From: Thermococcus sp. M36
GTDB lineage: Archaea; Methanobacteriota_B; Thermococci; Thermococcales; Thermococcaceae
Direction: 5' to 3'
NCBI RefSeq assembly: GCF_012027355.1
Contig: NZ_SNUH01000001.1
Span: 744,001-808,000 of the forward strand
DNA: 64,000 bases
The translations under genes and the position numbers were made by a program. Each line of letters starts with the position of its first letter. The stretch's first letter is position 1. The notes under the pieces are model-generated. The model worked only from the letters and a program-made list of their open reading frames with translations. It was not told where the DNA came from and made no database searches. Below, piece by piece: positions 34,856 to 43,842 of the stretch.

Positions 34856-35548
34856 ATGCTCACGCTCAACAGATTAGTCGATGAGAGGGATGTAGAGGGC
34901 ATCCTAAAGTACGCGAGGGAGTTTCACGGGCACGTCTGCCCCTACCTCGCACTCGGAATAAGGGCATCACTGGTGGCGATGGACAAGCTCGGCGTTGGAA
35001 GGCTTGATTATTCCGGCAGCGTGGACGAGTCGGTTCTGGCAATAGTGGAGATAAACAGCTGCTTCACGGACGGAGTTCAGGTCGCAACGGGCTGCACACT
35101 CGGGAACAACTCGCTGGTCTACCTCGACCTCGGAAAGACCGCTCTCACGCTCGTAAAGCGCTCAACGTGGGAGGGTGTTAGGGTCTACGCCGACGCGGAA
35201 AGGCTGGCGAAGTACTACCCGCCCGGAGCGACGGAGCTCTTCAACAAAGTTGTCAGGGAGAGGAAGGGAACTTCGGAGGAGAGGGCCAGGCTCTGGGAGC
35301 TCTGGGAGGAGGCCGCTCACAGGATGCTCCACATTCCAACGGAGGAGTTCAAGATCGAGCGCGTTAAGGTCCCGCCGATAGAGCAGGCCCCCATATTCGA
35401 GAGCGTCCGCTGCTCAGAGTGCGGTGAGCTCGTCATGTCGACCAGGGCCGTTCACGTGGACGGAAAGCCCTTCTGCCTCCGCTGTGCAGGCGAGAGGTAC
35501 CTCGGAGTCATTGGTCGTGGAATAGTCAAACTCGGAGGGAGGGGTTGA
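34856..35548 (+). CDS. FmdE-domain protein with C-terminal zinc ribbon
   Basis: A 230-residue protein. The FmdE/FwdE domain (residues 10-150) includes [20 protein letters not shown] and [20 protein letters not shown], with its conserved His/Cys residues. A C-terminal ribbon has [20 protein letters not shown] then FCLRC, two CxxC pairs for zinc. FmdE was first seen in formylmethanofuran dehydrogenase, but in non-methanogens free-standing versions sit beside metal or cofactor transporters, as here. It begins at ATG 34856 after GGTGATACC and is one base from the binding-protein gene, so it belongs to the import operon. Role may be metal or cofactor handling. Confidence 0.85.
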   Translation: MLTLNRLVDERDVEGILKYAREFHGHVCPYLALGIRASLVAMDKLGVGRLDYSGSVDESVLAIVEINSCFTDGVQVATGCTLGNNSLVYLDLGKTALTLVKRSTWEGVRVYADAERLAKYYPPGATELFNKVVRERKGTSEERARLWELWEEAAHRMLHIPTEEFKIERVKVPPIEQAPIFESVRCSECGELVMSTRAVHVDGKPFCLRCAGERYLGVIGRGIVKLGGRG

Positions 35549-35549
35549 A

Positions 35550-36668
35550 ATGAGAAAGCTGCTAGCTATTTTTCTAGTCTTTCTGGTTGTGGCAGTCAGC
35601 GGCTGCATCGGGAGCACCAGCAACTCTGGAACTGAGAAAGGAACCGTAACGGTGACCGACGCCATTGGAAGAACCGTAGAAGTGCCCACAGAGGTAACCA
35701 AAGTTGTCGCAGCGGGCCCCGGAGCGCTGAGGCTCGTGGTCTATCTCAACGCGAGCGACATGGTTGTGGGCGTTGAGGACTTCGAGAAGCGCTACAACTT
35801 TGGGAGACCCTACATCATAGCCCACCCCGAGCTCAAAGACTTGCCGAGCATAGGCCCCGGCGGGCCGGGCAAGCTGCCGGACTTCGAGGCCCTGATAAAC
35901 CTCAAGCCGGACGTGATATTCCTGACCTACGTCGATGCAAAGACCGCCGATGAAATACAGGAGAAAACAGGCATCCCCGTAGTGGTTCTCAGCTATGGCC
36001 AGCTGGCCACCTTCGAGGACGAAGAGCTCTTCAGGTCCCTCGAACTCGCGGGGAGAATACTCGGAAAGGAAAAGAGAGCGCAGGAGGTAATAAACTTCAT
36101 AAAATCAATTCAGGATGACCTCTCAAAGCGCACCGAGGGCGTTGAGCCCAAGAAGGTCTACGTCGGTGGAATCGGCTACAAGGGCGCCCACGGCATCGAG
36201 AGCACTGAGGGCAAGTACTCGCCTTTCGTTGCAGTCCACGCAGATAACGTCGCCGACGAGCTCGGCTCGGGCCACCACTCCATAGATAAGGAGAAGCTCC
36301 TTGAGTGGCAGCCGGACTACATCTTCATCGACGAGGGTGGGCTGAAGCTGGTTCTCGATGACTACAGGAAGAACCCGGACTTTTATAACTCGCTGAAGGC
36401 CGTGAAGAACGGCAACGTCTACGGCATACTGCCCTACAACTTCTACACCACCAACGTGGGAACCGCTTTAGCGGACGCCTACTACATCGGCAAAGTACTC
36501 TACCCAGAGCGCTTCAAGGACGTTGACCCGGCAAAGAAGGCCGACGAGATATACAATTTCCTCCTCGGAAAGCCCGTTTACATGGACATGACCGACCAGT
36601 TCGGCGGGTTTGGAAGGGTAGACCTTGAAAACGGAACGGTTAAGTACTCACTGCCGACATCGCCGTGA
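35550..36668 (+). CDS. ABC importer substrate-binding lipoprotein (iron/cobalamin class)
   Basis: A 372-residue protein with a lipobox signal (FLVVAVSGC, lipid-anchored C19), then a class III binding-protein fold: [20 protein letters not shown], the long backbone helix after [20 protein letters not shown], and [13 protein letters not shown]. Proteins of this class bind iron chelates, cobalamin, haem or molybdate/tungstate-like ligands. The ligand cannot be read from sequence. It is coupled to the permease and ATPase that follow, and to the FmdE-like protein before it. Confidence 0.87.
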   Translation: MRKLLAIFLVFLVVAVSGCIGSTSNSGTEKGTVTVTDAIGRTVEVPTEVTKVVAAGPGALRLVVYLNASDMVVGVEDFEKRYNFGRPYIIAHPELKDLPSIGPGGPGKLPDFEALINLKPDVIFLTYVDAKTADEIQEKTGIPVVVLSYGQLATFEDEELFRSLELAGRILGKEKRAQEVINFIKSIQDDLSKRTEGVEPKKVYVGGIGYKGAHGIESTEGKYSPFVAVHADNVADELGSGHHSIDKEKLLEWQPDYIFIDEGGLKLVLDDYRKNPDFYNSLKAVKNGNVYGILPYNFYTTNVGTALADAYYIGKVLYPERFKDVDPAKKADEIYNFLLGKPVYMDMTDQFGGFGRVDLENGTVKYSLPTSP

Positions 36669-37708
36669 TGGTTATGGACTACGAGGGGTACATAGCAAGA
36701 AAGCTCTTTATCGGCCTCTTTTTATTCCTCGCAATCCTTCTTGTTAGCCTGTACTCCCTCTCCCATGGTTCTTATTACCTCTCCATTCGGGAAGTGGTGG
36801 ACGCTCTTATCGGCAGGGGGAGCGAGAGCGCCATTCTCGTTGTCTGGAAGATCCGCCTGCCACGCATAGTGGCCGGACTCCTCGTGGGGGCTGCCCTAGC
36901 GGTGGCCGGTGCAGTCATGCAGGGCTTCCTGAGGAACCCTCTGGCGACGCCCTTCACGATGGGTGTCTCCCACGGGGCGATGTTCGGCGCCTCCTTAGCC
37001 ATAATCCTCGGCGCGGGCTACACCGAGAGCTCGGGAAGGATATCGCTCGACAACCCCTACGCAGTAGTTTTATTCGCTTTCATGGGTGCCATGGTTGCGG
37101 TAGGAATAATCCTGCTCCTGGCGAGGCTCAAGGAGCTCTCTCCCGAAGCCATAATCCTGGCAGGAGTGGCCATGAGCTCCCTCTTCGTTGCCCTCACGAC
37201 GCTTGTCCAGTACTTCGCGGACGAACTCCAATTAGCTGCTATGGTCTACTGGAGCTTCGGCGACCTCGGACGGGCCACCTGGCGGGAGGACGGCATGATG
37301 CTCCTGGTTTTCGTCCCGGTGTTCGTCTACTTCGTCATAAAAAGGTGGGATTTGAACGCGTCAGCCATAGGCGAGGAGGTCGCTAAAAGCGTCGGCGTTG
37401 ACGTCGAAAGGGTCCGCCTGGTATCTACGTTCCTCGCCGCCCTCATAACTGCCGTGAGCGTCGCCTTCGTCGGGGTGATAGGCTTCATCGGCCTGATAGC
37501 ACCCCACGCGGTAAGGCTCGTCGCCGGCGGCGACTACCGCTTCCTCGTACCCCTCTCGGCCCTGGCGGGGGCTCTACTCCTCATTACCGCAGATGCCGCC
37601 GCGAGACTGGTTCTCGCTCCGATTATGCTCCCGGTTGGAATCGTGACTTCATTCCTTGGGGCCCCGGCTTTCATTTACCTCCTAATAAGGATGGAGGGAA
37701 GAAGATGA
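36668..37708 (+). CDS. ABC importer permease, FecCD family
   Basis: A 346-residue protein with about nine or ten helices and the FecCD/BtuC signatures WKIRLPRIVAGLLVGAALAV, GAVMQGFLRNPLATPFTMGV and FIGLIAPHAVRLVAGGDYRF. The last contains the cytoplasmic loop that docks with the ATPase. ATG 36668 overlaps the preceding stop (TGATG); ATG 36674 is an alternative. It ends in an overlap with the ATPase start. Confidence 0.92.
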   Translation: MVMDYEGYIARKLFIGLFLFLAILLVSLYSLSHGSYYLSIREVVDALIGRGSESAILVVWKIRLPRIVAGLLVGAALAVAGAVMQGFLRNPLATPFTMGVSHGAMFGASLAIILGAGYTESSGRISLDNPYAVVLFAFMGAMVAVGIILLLARLKELSPEAIILAGVAMSSLFVALTTLVQYFADELQLAAMVYWSFGDLGRATWREDGMMLLVFVPVFVYFVIKRWDLNASAIGEEVAKSVGVDVERVRLVSTFLAALITAVSVAFVGVIGFIGLIAPHAVRLVAGGDYRFLVPLSALAGALLLITADAAARLVLAPIMLPVGIVTSFLGAPAFIYLLIRMEGRR

Positions 37709-38451
37709 AGGCCGTAAGAACTAGGGGGCTCAGCTTCTCCTACAACGGCACCGATATCCTGAAGGGGATAGACCTGGAAGTCGAGGAGGGAGAGTTCGTC
37801 GCTATCCTCGGGCCTAATGGAGCCGGAAAGAGCACCCTCCTGAAGTGCATCTCCGGAATCCTGAACTGCCGGGGCGTCGAGGTGTTCGAGAGACCCATAG
37901 AGGAATACTCCCGGGACGAACTAGCAAAGCTGGTAGCGTACGTCTCCCAAAGGACCGAACCCGGCTTCATGACGGTGTTTGACAGTGTTCTCCTCGGAAG
38001 GAGGCCGTACATGGGGCTGAGGCCCTCAAAGAGGGATATAGAGGCAGTTAGGAACGCGCTGAGGAGGCTGGGAATAGAGGGCCTCGCCCTCAAAACCACC
38101 AACAAACTGAGCGGAGGTGAGCTCCAGAAGGTGAGCATAGCGAGGGCCCTAGCCCAGGAGCCGAAGGTTCTGATGATGGACGAGCCCACAAACAACCTCG
38201 ACATAAGGAGCCAGCTCGAGGTGATGAGGATAGCGAGGGAGTTCTTAAAGGGAGGGGGGACGGTGATCGTGGTCATGCACGAGGTAAACCTCGCCATGCG
38301 CTTCGCGAAGAGGTTAGTCTTCATGAAGGGTGGGAAGATAGTCGCGGACGGTGGGATCGAGGTTCTTGATAGGAAGCTCTTCAGGGAAGTCTACGGTGTG
38401 GACGTTGAGGTGGGGAAAGTCAGGGGCATTCCAGTCGTGCTCCCGCTTTGA
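37705..38451 (+). CDS. ABC importer ATPase, FecE family
   Basis: A 248-residue ATPase with Walker A GPNGAGKST, Q-loop VAYVSQRTEPGF, signature LSGGELQKVSIARALA, Walker B VLMMDEPTNNLD and the switch histidine in VVMHEVNLA. It starts at ATG 37705 overlapping the permease stop. Together with the previous two genes it makes a type II importer. A perfect 12-base palindrome follows the stop codon. Confidence 0.94.
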   Translation: MKAVRTRGLSFSYNGTDILKGIDLEVEEGEFVAILGPNGAGKSTLLKCISGILNCRGVEVFERPIEEYSRDELAKLVAYVSQRTEPGFMTVFDSVLLGRRPYMGLRPSKRDIEAVRNALRRLGIEGLALKTTNKLSGGELQKVSIARALAQEPKVLMMDEPTNNLDIRSQLEVMRIAREFLKGGGTVIVVMHEVNLAMRFAKRLVFMKGGKIVADGGIEVLDRKLFREVYGVDVEVGKVRGIPVVLPL

Positions 38452-38454
38452 TTA

Positions 38455-38466
38455 CCCAGATCTGGG
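38455..38466. repeat. Perfect 12-base palindrome CCCAGATCTGGG
   Basis: It begins four bases after the stop of the ABC ATPase gene and is 68 bases before the mrp start, whose TATA-like CTTTTAAG lies at 38490-38497. Too short for a confident hairpin terminator; a binding site is possible. Its function is unknown. Confidence 0.35.
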
Positions 38467-38533
38467 CAACACTGTCGAATTTTGGGACAAAACTTTTAAG
38501 CCCTTAGGCCAACCTAAACCGGAGGTGTTAGAC

Positions 38534-39433
38534 ATGACGATCAAAGCCCCCACGCTCAACATAGGAGGACTGGGCGCTGATCCCCTTACCCAGAGAATAA
38601 ACGAGAAGCAGAGGAAGTGGAAGTACAAGATAGCCGTGCTGAGCGGCAAGGGCGGCGTCGGGAAGAGCACCGTCGCGGTCAACCTTGCGGCGGCCCTGGC
38701 TAAGAAGGGCTACTTCGTGGGAATCCTCGACGCTGACATACACGGCCCCAACGTCGCTAAGATGCTCGGTGTTGACAGGGCAGATGTCCTCGCGGAGAGG
38801 CTGGAGGACGGCAGGTTCGAGATGATACCCCCAATGAACGACTTCCTTGGGCAGACGACACCGATAAAGGTCATGAGCATGGGATTCATGGTTCCGGAGA
38901 ACCAGCCGATAATCTGGAGGGGTTCCCTCGTCACCAAGGCCATAAAGCAGCTTTTGGGAGACGTAAAATGGGGAGAGCTCGACTTCATGATAATCGACTT
39001 CCCGCCCGGAACCGGAGACCAGATACTCACGGTTACTCAGAGCATACACCTCGACGCGGCGATAATAGTCACCACCCCGCAGGAGGTCGCCCTCCTCGAT
39101 ACGGGCAAGGCGGTTAACATGATGAAGAAGATGGAGGTCCCCTACATAGCGGTCATTGAAAACATGAGTTACCTCATCTGTCCGCACTGCGGCAACGAGA
39201 TAGACCTCTTCGGCAAGGGCGGTGGTAAAAAGCTCGCCGAGAAGGAGGGAGTTGACTTCCTTGGCGAGATTCCGATAGACCTCAAGGCCAGAGAAGCCAG
39301 CGACGCGGGCATGCCGATAGTCCTCTACGGGGACACCGTGGCGGCGAAGGCCTTCGTGGAGATCGCGGAGAAGCTCGTGAAAAGGCTTGAGGAGATGAAG
39401 GGAGGGGAGAAGGAGAGCCCCGAATCGGAGTGA
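38534..39433 (+). CDS. Mrp/NBP35-family iron-sulfur cluster carrier ATPase
   Basis: A 299-residue P-loop protein. The deviant Walker A is LSGKGGVGKSTVAVNLAAAL, Walker B is in DFMIIDFPPGTGDQ, and the cluster-binding CxxC pair is in SYLICPHCGNEIDLFGKGGG. These features define the ApbC/Nbp35 group that assembles and delivers [4Fe-4S] clusters as a dimer. Start ATG 38534 follows GGAGGTGTTAGAC; the frame is open far upstream (to 38351) but that lies in the ABC gene. The many Fe-S enzymes in this window (POR, VOR, GAPOR, XPD) are possible clients. Confidence 0.93.
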   Translation: MTIKAPTLNIGGLGADPLTQRINEKQRKWKYKIAVLSGKGGVGKSTVAVNLAAALAKKGYFVGILDADIHGPNVAKMLGVDRADVLAERLEDGRFEMIPPMNDFLGQTTPIKVMSMGFMVPENQPIIWRGSLVTKAIKQLLGDVKWGELDFMIIDFPPGTGDQILTVTQSIHLDAAIIVTTPQEVALLDTGKAVNMMKKMEVPYIAVIENMSYLICPHCGNEIDLFGKGGGKKLAEKEGVDFLGEIPIDLKAREASDAGMPIVLYGDTVAAKAFVEIAEKLVKRLEEMKGGEKESPESE

Positions 39434-39460
39434 AGCTTTTAAGCCTTTGGTATTATCCCT

Positions 39461-39524
39461 AGCCAGCGCGGCTCAGACCGGCTGGGGGCCGAAGCGATGG
39501 GGCCGCGCTGGGCCGGGCTACATT
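39461..39524 (+). ncRNA. Candidate structured small RNA with its own TATA box
   Basis: A TATA-like CTTTTAAGCC (39435-39444) predicts a transcript start near 39464. Exactly there, CCAGCGCGGC (39463-39472) pairs perfectly with GCCGCGCTGG (39502-39511), and inside it CGGC/GCCG closes a TGGGG loop. The element ends GGGCTACATT, with an ACA nine bases after the stem, then a T-run (39527-39532). It is GC-rich unlike the flanks. It does not fold as a normal H/ACA RNA, as no two-sided pocket is seen, and has no C/D boxes, so the class is unknown. A terminator hairpin of mrp is the alternative. Confidence 0.4.
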
Positions 39525-39566
39525 AACTTTTTAACCACATCGGGCTATCCCATTGGGAGGGAGAAC

Positions 39567-40928
39567 ATGAAAAGGGCCCTCTTTCTGGCGGCGCTCATAA
39601 TACTTCTCGCGGCCCCCTTAGCCTCTGCGGGCGGGGTTACATATCACCCCGACAGAGCCGCGTTTCGGGAGTTTTTAACCTCGGACTCAACATACAGGGT
39701 GGTGGGGGGCAACGAAAGCTGGGCCAGGGGGTGGGCATACTACATTGACGAAAAGCTGGACACCATAAAGGGGCATGGGGACGGAGTCCTCGTCCTCGTA
39801 GGTAACGTCAAAAACAACCGGTTGATGGCGGAGGTCTGGAACCGGACAGGACTGCCGGCGGAGGAGTCTTTTCACCCGTCGGTGATAATCCTCAACGACA
39901 CAGTGCTCATAACTGGTTCGAAGGACAACATATACCTCACGGAGCTGGCGTTCCGAGAGCTGTGGAACCCTCCCCTTTCATCAGTGCTGCTCTCATCCCT
40001 GCTGGCTCTGGCCATCGTGACCGTTTTTCTCACAGCCCTCACAAGGGATGGAAAACATGCCGGCAGCTTCTACCTGCTCACGGTGTCCCTCTTTGTGCTC
40101 TGGTACCTCACGGGCCAGAGACCGGCCCCGACTGAGGGCTTTCTGCACCAGTTCCTCCAAGCCCTGAGCTTTACCAAAGGAGGTCCCCCTGAGTCTCCTT
40201 TGAGCGTTATCATGGGGCTCGTGTTCAGGGTCATCCCACCGATAGAGGAGAATCTCGTCTTTATTCACTGGATCCTGGTACTCCTGGTGATATCATGCTC
40301 CTTCTGCATAGCTCCAAGGAGATTCCGCGAGATGGGCTTCATAATCTTCGGACTGACGTTCGTCGCCCCTATGTTCAGGGAGGAAATAGGAACCATCAGT
40401 GGGGGCATCCTTGGCTTGGCTTCCTTCATAGCCGCCGTTGCAATAATAAGCAACGTGACTTTCTCGCCGGAGAAGGGGAAGGCCCTCGCACAGACGGTGA
40501 TCCTGTCAGCGTTTACCCTGCTGGCCACGGCCATCAACCCATATCTAGCCCTCACTCCACTGGTGTTTGTGCTGGTCTTTCCGAAGAGGTACCTGAGAAA
40601 CTACACGTACCTCGCCTTAACGGCCCTTGGAGTTTTCCTGATGTACGTTTACCTGGGGTTCCCCCCACATATCCCTCAGGGTATGGATCCAAACGGGCCG
40701 GTGATGGTGAGGCGGTTTCTCCTCAACAGCGGGCTTGCGCTCGCCACCGCAGGGTACGCGGTCACGAGGAGGGAGGTAAAAATAAAGGGCCAGACAGCAT
40801 TTTTCCTCCTGGCGACCGCCGTGTACCTGCCCCTGTCACTGTTTGTGCCATCTCTGTTGCCATACTGCTTCGTGCTCCTTGCGGGTCTGGTCGTCAGGCT
40901 CCTCTACGGGTTCACTCCTGGAACTTGA
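39567..40928 (+). CDS. Polytopic membrane protein with extracytoplasmic N-terminal domain
   Basis: A 453-residue protein. A signal peptide (ALFLAALIILLAAPLASAGG) leads an outer domain of about 130 residues that resembles S-layer-type putative cell-wall-binding units (DGVLVLVGNVKNNRLMAEVW, SVIILNDTVLITGSKDNIYL). About ten membrane helices follow (residues 150-453). The start at ATG 39567 is chosen because of the signal peptide and GGGAGGGAGAAC before it; the open frame upstream runs through the structured element. The 3' end overlaps the convergent DUF2110 gene by 17 bases. I do not recognise a named family. Confidence 0.72.
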   Translation: MKRALFLAALIILLAAPLASAGGVTYHPDRAAFREFLTSDSTYRVVGGNESWARGWAYYIDEKLDTIKGHGDGVLVLVGNVKNNRLMAEVWNRTGLPAEESFHPSVIILNDTVLITGSKDNIYLTELAFRELWNPPLSSVLLSSLLALAIVTVFLTALTRDGKHAGSFYLLTVSLFVLWYLTGQRPAPTEGFLHQFLQALSFTKGGPPESPLSVIMGLVFRVIPPIEENLVFIHWILVLLVISCSFCIAPRRFREMGFIIFGLTFVAPMFREEIGTISGGILGLASFIAAVAIISNVTFSPEKGKALAQTVILSAFTLLATAINPYLALTPLVFVLVFPKRYLRNYTYLALTALGVFLMYVYLGFPPHIPQGMDPNGPVMVRRFLLNSGLALATAGYAVTRREVKIKGQTAFFLLATAVYLPLSLFVPSLLPYCFVLLAGLVVRLLYGFTPGT

Positions 40929-41646
40929 TCGCCCCTATCACGGTCCCCCGAAGGTGGGGGCCTATCTCCTTGATTATGCCCGGCGCCTGAGTCCCCTTCT
41001 TGAGTATGAGGAGGGTCTCCATGAGGCCGAGCTCCTCAATCCGCTTGACATCCCTTCCGTGGCCGGTGCGGATTAGCGCCTTCTCAACGTTCTCGCTTAT
41101 CGTCCCAGCGATGAAGAGTTTGTCGTGGCCGTCGCTGAGCCAAGTCTTTATGCGTTTTAACTGGGCGTCGCTGAAGGCCAGCTCGACCTCCCTCGTACCA
41201 AACTCGACGTCGGTAACGGTGACCTCAACGGGAATGTTGTCTACCCAGCCGAACTCCCTTATCATCTGCCTGACAGGCATTTCGCCAAAGGTCTCCTTCA
41301 GATAGTAGAGGGGGAGAAGGGCATCCTTAGGCTTGGGAGTGAAAATCCCAATATCGACGTAGGCGCCGTAGCCAACCTTTCCGAGGTCTATAAAGCGCCC
41401 CCGGTAGGTCTTGCCCTCCTCAACGGCCTTGAGCCTGTAGGGGACCTCCCCGAACTCCTCACGGACGAGGTTCGTGCTTATTTCCTCGTCCTCACCGTTG
41501 AGGCTTACCTTGACCCAGTTCTTTTTCACAGCTGAGAGCTTCCATTCAACTTCCAGATCACCGAGCAGGGCTTTGAGCTTTTTATCGAGCTTCAAAAAGC
41601 CACTCCTGTCCCCGTAAACCTTCTCCAGAATAACTACCTCTTCCAT
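40912..41646 (-). CDS. DUF2110 family protein
   Basis: A 244-residue soluble protein of the archaeal DUF2110 family, recognised from DRSGFLKLDKKLKALLGDLE and GKVGYGAYVDIGIFTPKPKD. The latter, with its G-x-G-A-Y-V-D-I-G core, resembles an S1/OB-fold strand pattern, so RNA binding is possible. The C-terminal part has ELGLMETLLILKKGTQAPGI. It follows tfe by 38 bases on the same strand, a link that suggests a role in transcription or RNA metabolism. ATG 41646 or ATG 41655 may be the start. Confidence 0.78.
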   Translation of the reverse strand: MEEVVILEKVYGDRSGFLKLDKKLKALLGDLEVEWKLSAVKKNWVKVSLNGEDEEISTNLVREEFGEVPYRLKAVEEGKTYRGRFIDLGKVGYGAYVDIGIFTPKPKDALLPLYYLKETFGEMPVRQMIREFGWVDNIPVEVTVTDVEFGTREVELAFSDAQLKRIKTWLSDGHDKLFIAGTISENVEKALIRTGHGRDVKRIEELGLMETLLILKKGTQAPGIIKEIGPHLRGTVIGAIKFQE

Positions 41647-41684
41647 TCCCACCATCCCCGAAGTTCATCAGCAAACAGCATCAT

Positions 41685-42221
41685 TCACTTCTTTTTCTTT
41701 CTGGGCTTTTTCTTCAGCCCGAGCTCAATCTCAAGCTCCTCTATGCGCCTTTTAAGCTCCTCAACAACGGCAGTGTTGTCGTACTGCATGAGCATGGCCC
41801 CGCATATCGGGCACTGGAACTCGTATTCCATGGACTCGTCAAAGGTCAGCTTCGGATGCCCGGGCGTGCCGCAGTGATAGTACATCTCGCTGGTCTCCTC
41901 CTCGAGCATTTCCTTGAGCTTCTTCAGCTCGGCCATCTTCTTGGAACGGATTATCTCAGGGAGGCGCTTGGTCTCAAGGCGCCAGTAGTAGTAATACCAC
42001 CCGGTTTCCTTGTCGCGAATACGCTTGAATTCTGCCAGTCCCTGGTCGTAAAGCATATAGAGAACCTTCCTGACGGTGTTGACCCGTATTCCGGTTATCT
42101 CGGCGAGTTCCTCATCTGTGGACTCCTTCTTTTTTTCCAGAGCCTTGATTACCTCAACGGCCTCTTCACCGCCAAGATCCATTGCAAGTTCAAAGAGCTC
42201 CTTGTTCTTCCTCCTTGCCAC
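41685..42221 (-). CDS. tfe: Transcription factor E (TFE, TFIIE-alpha homologue)
   Basis: A 178-residue protein. The extended winged helix (residues 1-90) includes [20 protein letters not shown] and [16 protein letters not shown]; then a coiled segment and a zinc ribbon follow. The ribbon has one standard CPICG knuckle, but the first reads [16 protein letters not shown], with one cysteine and a nearby histidine instead of CxxC. TFE stabilises the open promoter complex with RNA polymerase. The start is GTG 42221 after GGGGGTTGTC. A TATA (TATATATA, 42303-42310) predicts a leader of about 60 bases, long for this genome. Confidence 0.95.
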   Translation of the reverse strand: MARRKNKELFELAMDLGGEEAVEVIKALEKKKESTDEELAEITGIRVNTVRKVLYMLYDQGLAEFKRIRDKETGWYYYYWRLETKRLPEIIRSKKMAELKKLKEMLEEETSEMYYHCGTPGHPKLTFDESMEYEFQCPICGAMLMQYDNTAVVEELKRRIEELEIELGLKKKPRKKKK

Positions 42222-42361
42222 AACGACAACCCCCAGGAGAATATTTGAGCCGCTGGTTTTGACACCGCAAAGTCGTCCAATAATAGACTATGTGGCCTGA
42301 AGTATATATAGGTTTTTGTCAGATTTCCAACCACAATGAACAGAAAAGAGCGTTAAAGGAG

Positions 42362-42649
42362 TCAGTCAGTAAAGTACTCGTCAAGAAGCTCCTTGGCCGA
42401 GGGCTTGTACAGCTCCAAGACCTCGATATCCTCTATCACGTTGCCCTCGCGAAGCCTTAACTTCACCTTCCCGCCGTAGACCTGGAGGTCATCCAGCATG
42501 CCGTATATAGCATCCTCCGCTTCAAGGGGGGTCTTGAACTTCATTATATACTCCTCTCCCTCGGGCAGGATGAGCTTGACCCAATACTCGTTCTTCCTCT
42601 TGAACGGACGAGTGATCTTCGGCTTGAAGTTGTCAATTATGATTTCCAA
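42362..42649 (-). CDS. Conserved small protein of unknown function
   Basis: A protein of about 95 residues, beginning LEIIIDNFKPKITRPFKRKN and ending KPSAKELLDEYFTD. It has two or three beta strands (YWVKLILPEGEEYIMKFKTP) then a helix and another beta pair, an alpha/beta fold with no membrane segment. TTG 42649 is six bases after GGAGGTG; GTG 42658, which lies within that ribosome site, would add three residues. A TATA-like CTTAAAAAT is near 42707-42715. No family name recognised. Confidence 0.6.
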   Translation of the reverse strand: MEIIIDNFKPKITRPFKRKNEYWVKLILPEGEEYIMKFKTPLEAEDAIYGMLDDLQVYGGKVKLRLREGNVIEDIEVLELYKPSAKELLDEYFTD

Positions 42650-42658
42650 GAGGTCCAC

Positions 42659-42839
42659 CTCCGGCCTAAGATATTTTGGTTCCTCTAAAGCCTTCCAGAG
42701 CCCGGATTTTTAAGGGTTTCTTAGGGGCCCGATGTTCTGGATAAAGTACCTCGGTAGTGTTATTTAAACGTTGTGAGTGGACGGCCAGGGGCATAAGACG
42801 GCTAACGGAAGCCAAAAACATGGAAGGGAAAGAAGAGGC
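42659..42839. other. Intergenic region, two TATA-like tracts, no gene seen
   Basis: It holds TTTTTAAGGG (42707-42716), usable as a TATA on the minus strand for the small gene before it, and GTTATTTAAACG (42763-42774), which has no clear gene to serve. I found no C/D boxes, tRNA or meaningful frame between them. The right end is the 3' side of the convergent-facing PfkB gene. Confidence 0.4.
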
Positions 42840-43727
42840 TCATCCTTCTCCGAAGGGCAGATCAAGGCCAAGGCGGCGGGCGGTCTCCACGACCCTATCC
42901 AGGGGTATCACGGCACTCCTGGCCCCCACCTTCTGTACGGTAAGGTACGCCAGCAGCATCCCGAGCTTCGCGGCATCCCTGAGGCTCCAACCCTGAAGAA
43001 CCCCGTATATTACCCCCGCATCAAAAGAGTCCCCTGCCCCTGTCGAGTCCACAACCTCAGCGCTTAGCCCTCTGACCTCAAAGACGTTTCCGTCCTCGTC
43101 CCTAACAAGGGCTCCTCCCCCATTGAGTGTTACCACGAGGTTCCTGGCCTTGGACAGGCCCAGATCCAGGGAGCCGAACTTTCTTCTGTATTCGTCCTCG
43201 TTCATGGTGAGGTAGTCCACCTTCTCCTCGACCCCAGGTGGAAGCTCGGCCTCCCCGATGTCGAGGGACACCGTGATTCCATTTTCATGAGCAAAGTTCA
43301 CGACCTGGGATATCGTCTCAGGGGGATTGGAGGAGAGGTGGACATGCCTGGCCCTCGCCAGATACTCGAAGTCAACCATCTTCATGGTGTTGGCACCGGG
43401 GTACTTGACAATCCTTTTGTCCTCCCCCCTTATCATCGCCACGGCCACGCCCGACGGTGCGTCCACGACCCGTATGCCATCCGTGTTGACCCCTATCTTC
43501 CTGAAGTAAGACAGGTGGGCCTCACCTATCTCATCCCGTCCAACGGCACCTATGTAGCCCGTTCTGAGGCCGAAGTGGGCCAGCCACGTTATGGTGTTGG
43601 CTGCGGCCCCCCCAAGACCGAAGAATGCCTTCTGGGCACTTACCTTCTCGTGAAACTCGGGGAACCTGTCAAGGAGCATTATGATGTCGTAGTTGAGGTT
43701 TCCAACCCCTATGACGTCGAGCTTCAT
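42840..43727 (-). CDS. PfkB-family (ribokinase-like) sugar or nucleoside kinase
   Basis: A 295-residue kinase. The N-terminal PfkB motif appears as [17 protein letters not shown] and the C-terminal motif as [20 protein letters not shown], whose GAGD holds the anion hole and catalytic base aspartate. Strand-helix pattern and length are normal. Substrate cannot be set by eye: ribokinase, nucleoside kinase and the ADP-dependent ribose-1-phosphate kinase of the Thermococcus pentose pathway all belong here. ATG 43727 follows AGGAGGGGTTGTG, and GTTATTAAC (43773-43781) is a likely TATA. The upstream open frame to 43820 precedes this. Confidence 0.85.
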   Translation of the reverse strand: MKLDVIGVGNLNYDIIMLLDRFPEFHEKVSAQKAFFGLGGAAANTITWLAHFGLRTGYIGAVGRDEIGEAHLSYFRKIGVNTDGIRVVDAPSGVAVAMIRGEDKRIVKYPGANTMKMVDFEYLARARHVHLSSNPPETISQVVNFAHENGITVSLDIGEAELPPGVEEKVDYLTMNEDEYRRKFGSLDLGLSKARNLVVTLNGGGALVRDEDGNVFEVRGLSAEVVDSTGAGDSFDAGVIYGVLQGWSLRDAAKLGMLLAYLTVQKVGARSAVIPLDRVVETARRLGLDLPFGEG

Positions 43728-43842
43728 CACAACCCCTCCTGAAAAGGCGATGGGAATAGGTTGGAGGTATGTGTTAATAACGTTGCGGTGGGGCGCACAG
43801 GACGGAACAGAAGAGCGCAACAGCAGGGACAGAGAAGTTCAA

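Noticed and set aside
39447-39566. N-terminal extension of the membrane protein at 39567 through an upstream open frame.
   Set aside because: It would run through the GC-rich hairpin and bury a good signal peptide in the chain; ATG 39567 has its own ribosome site.
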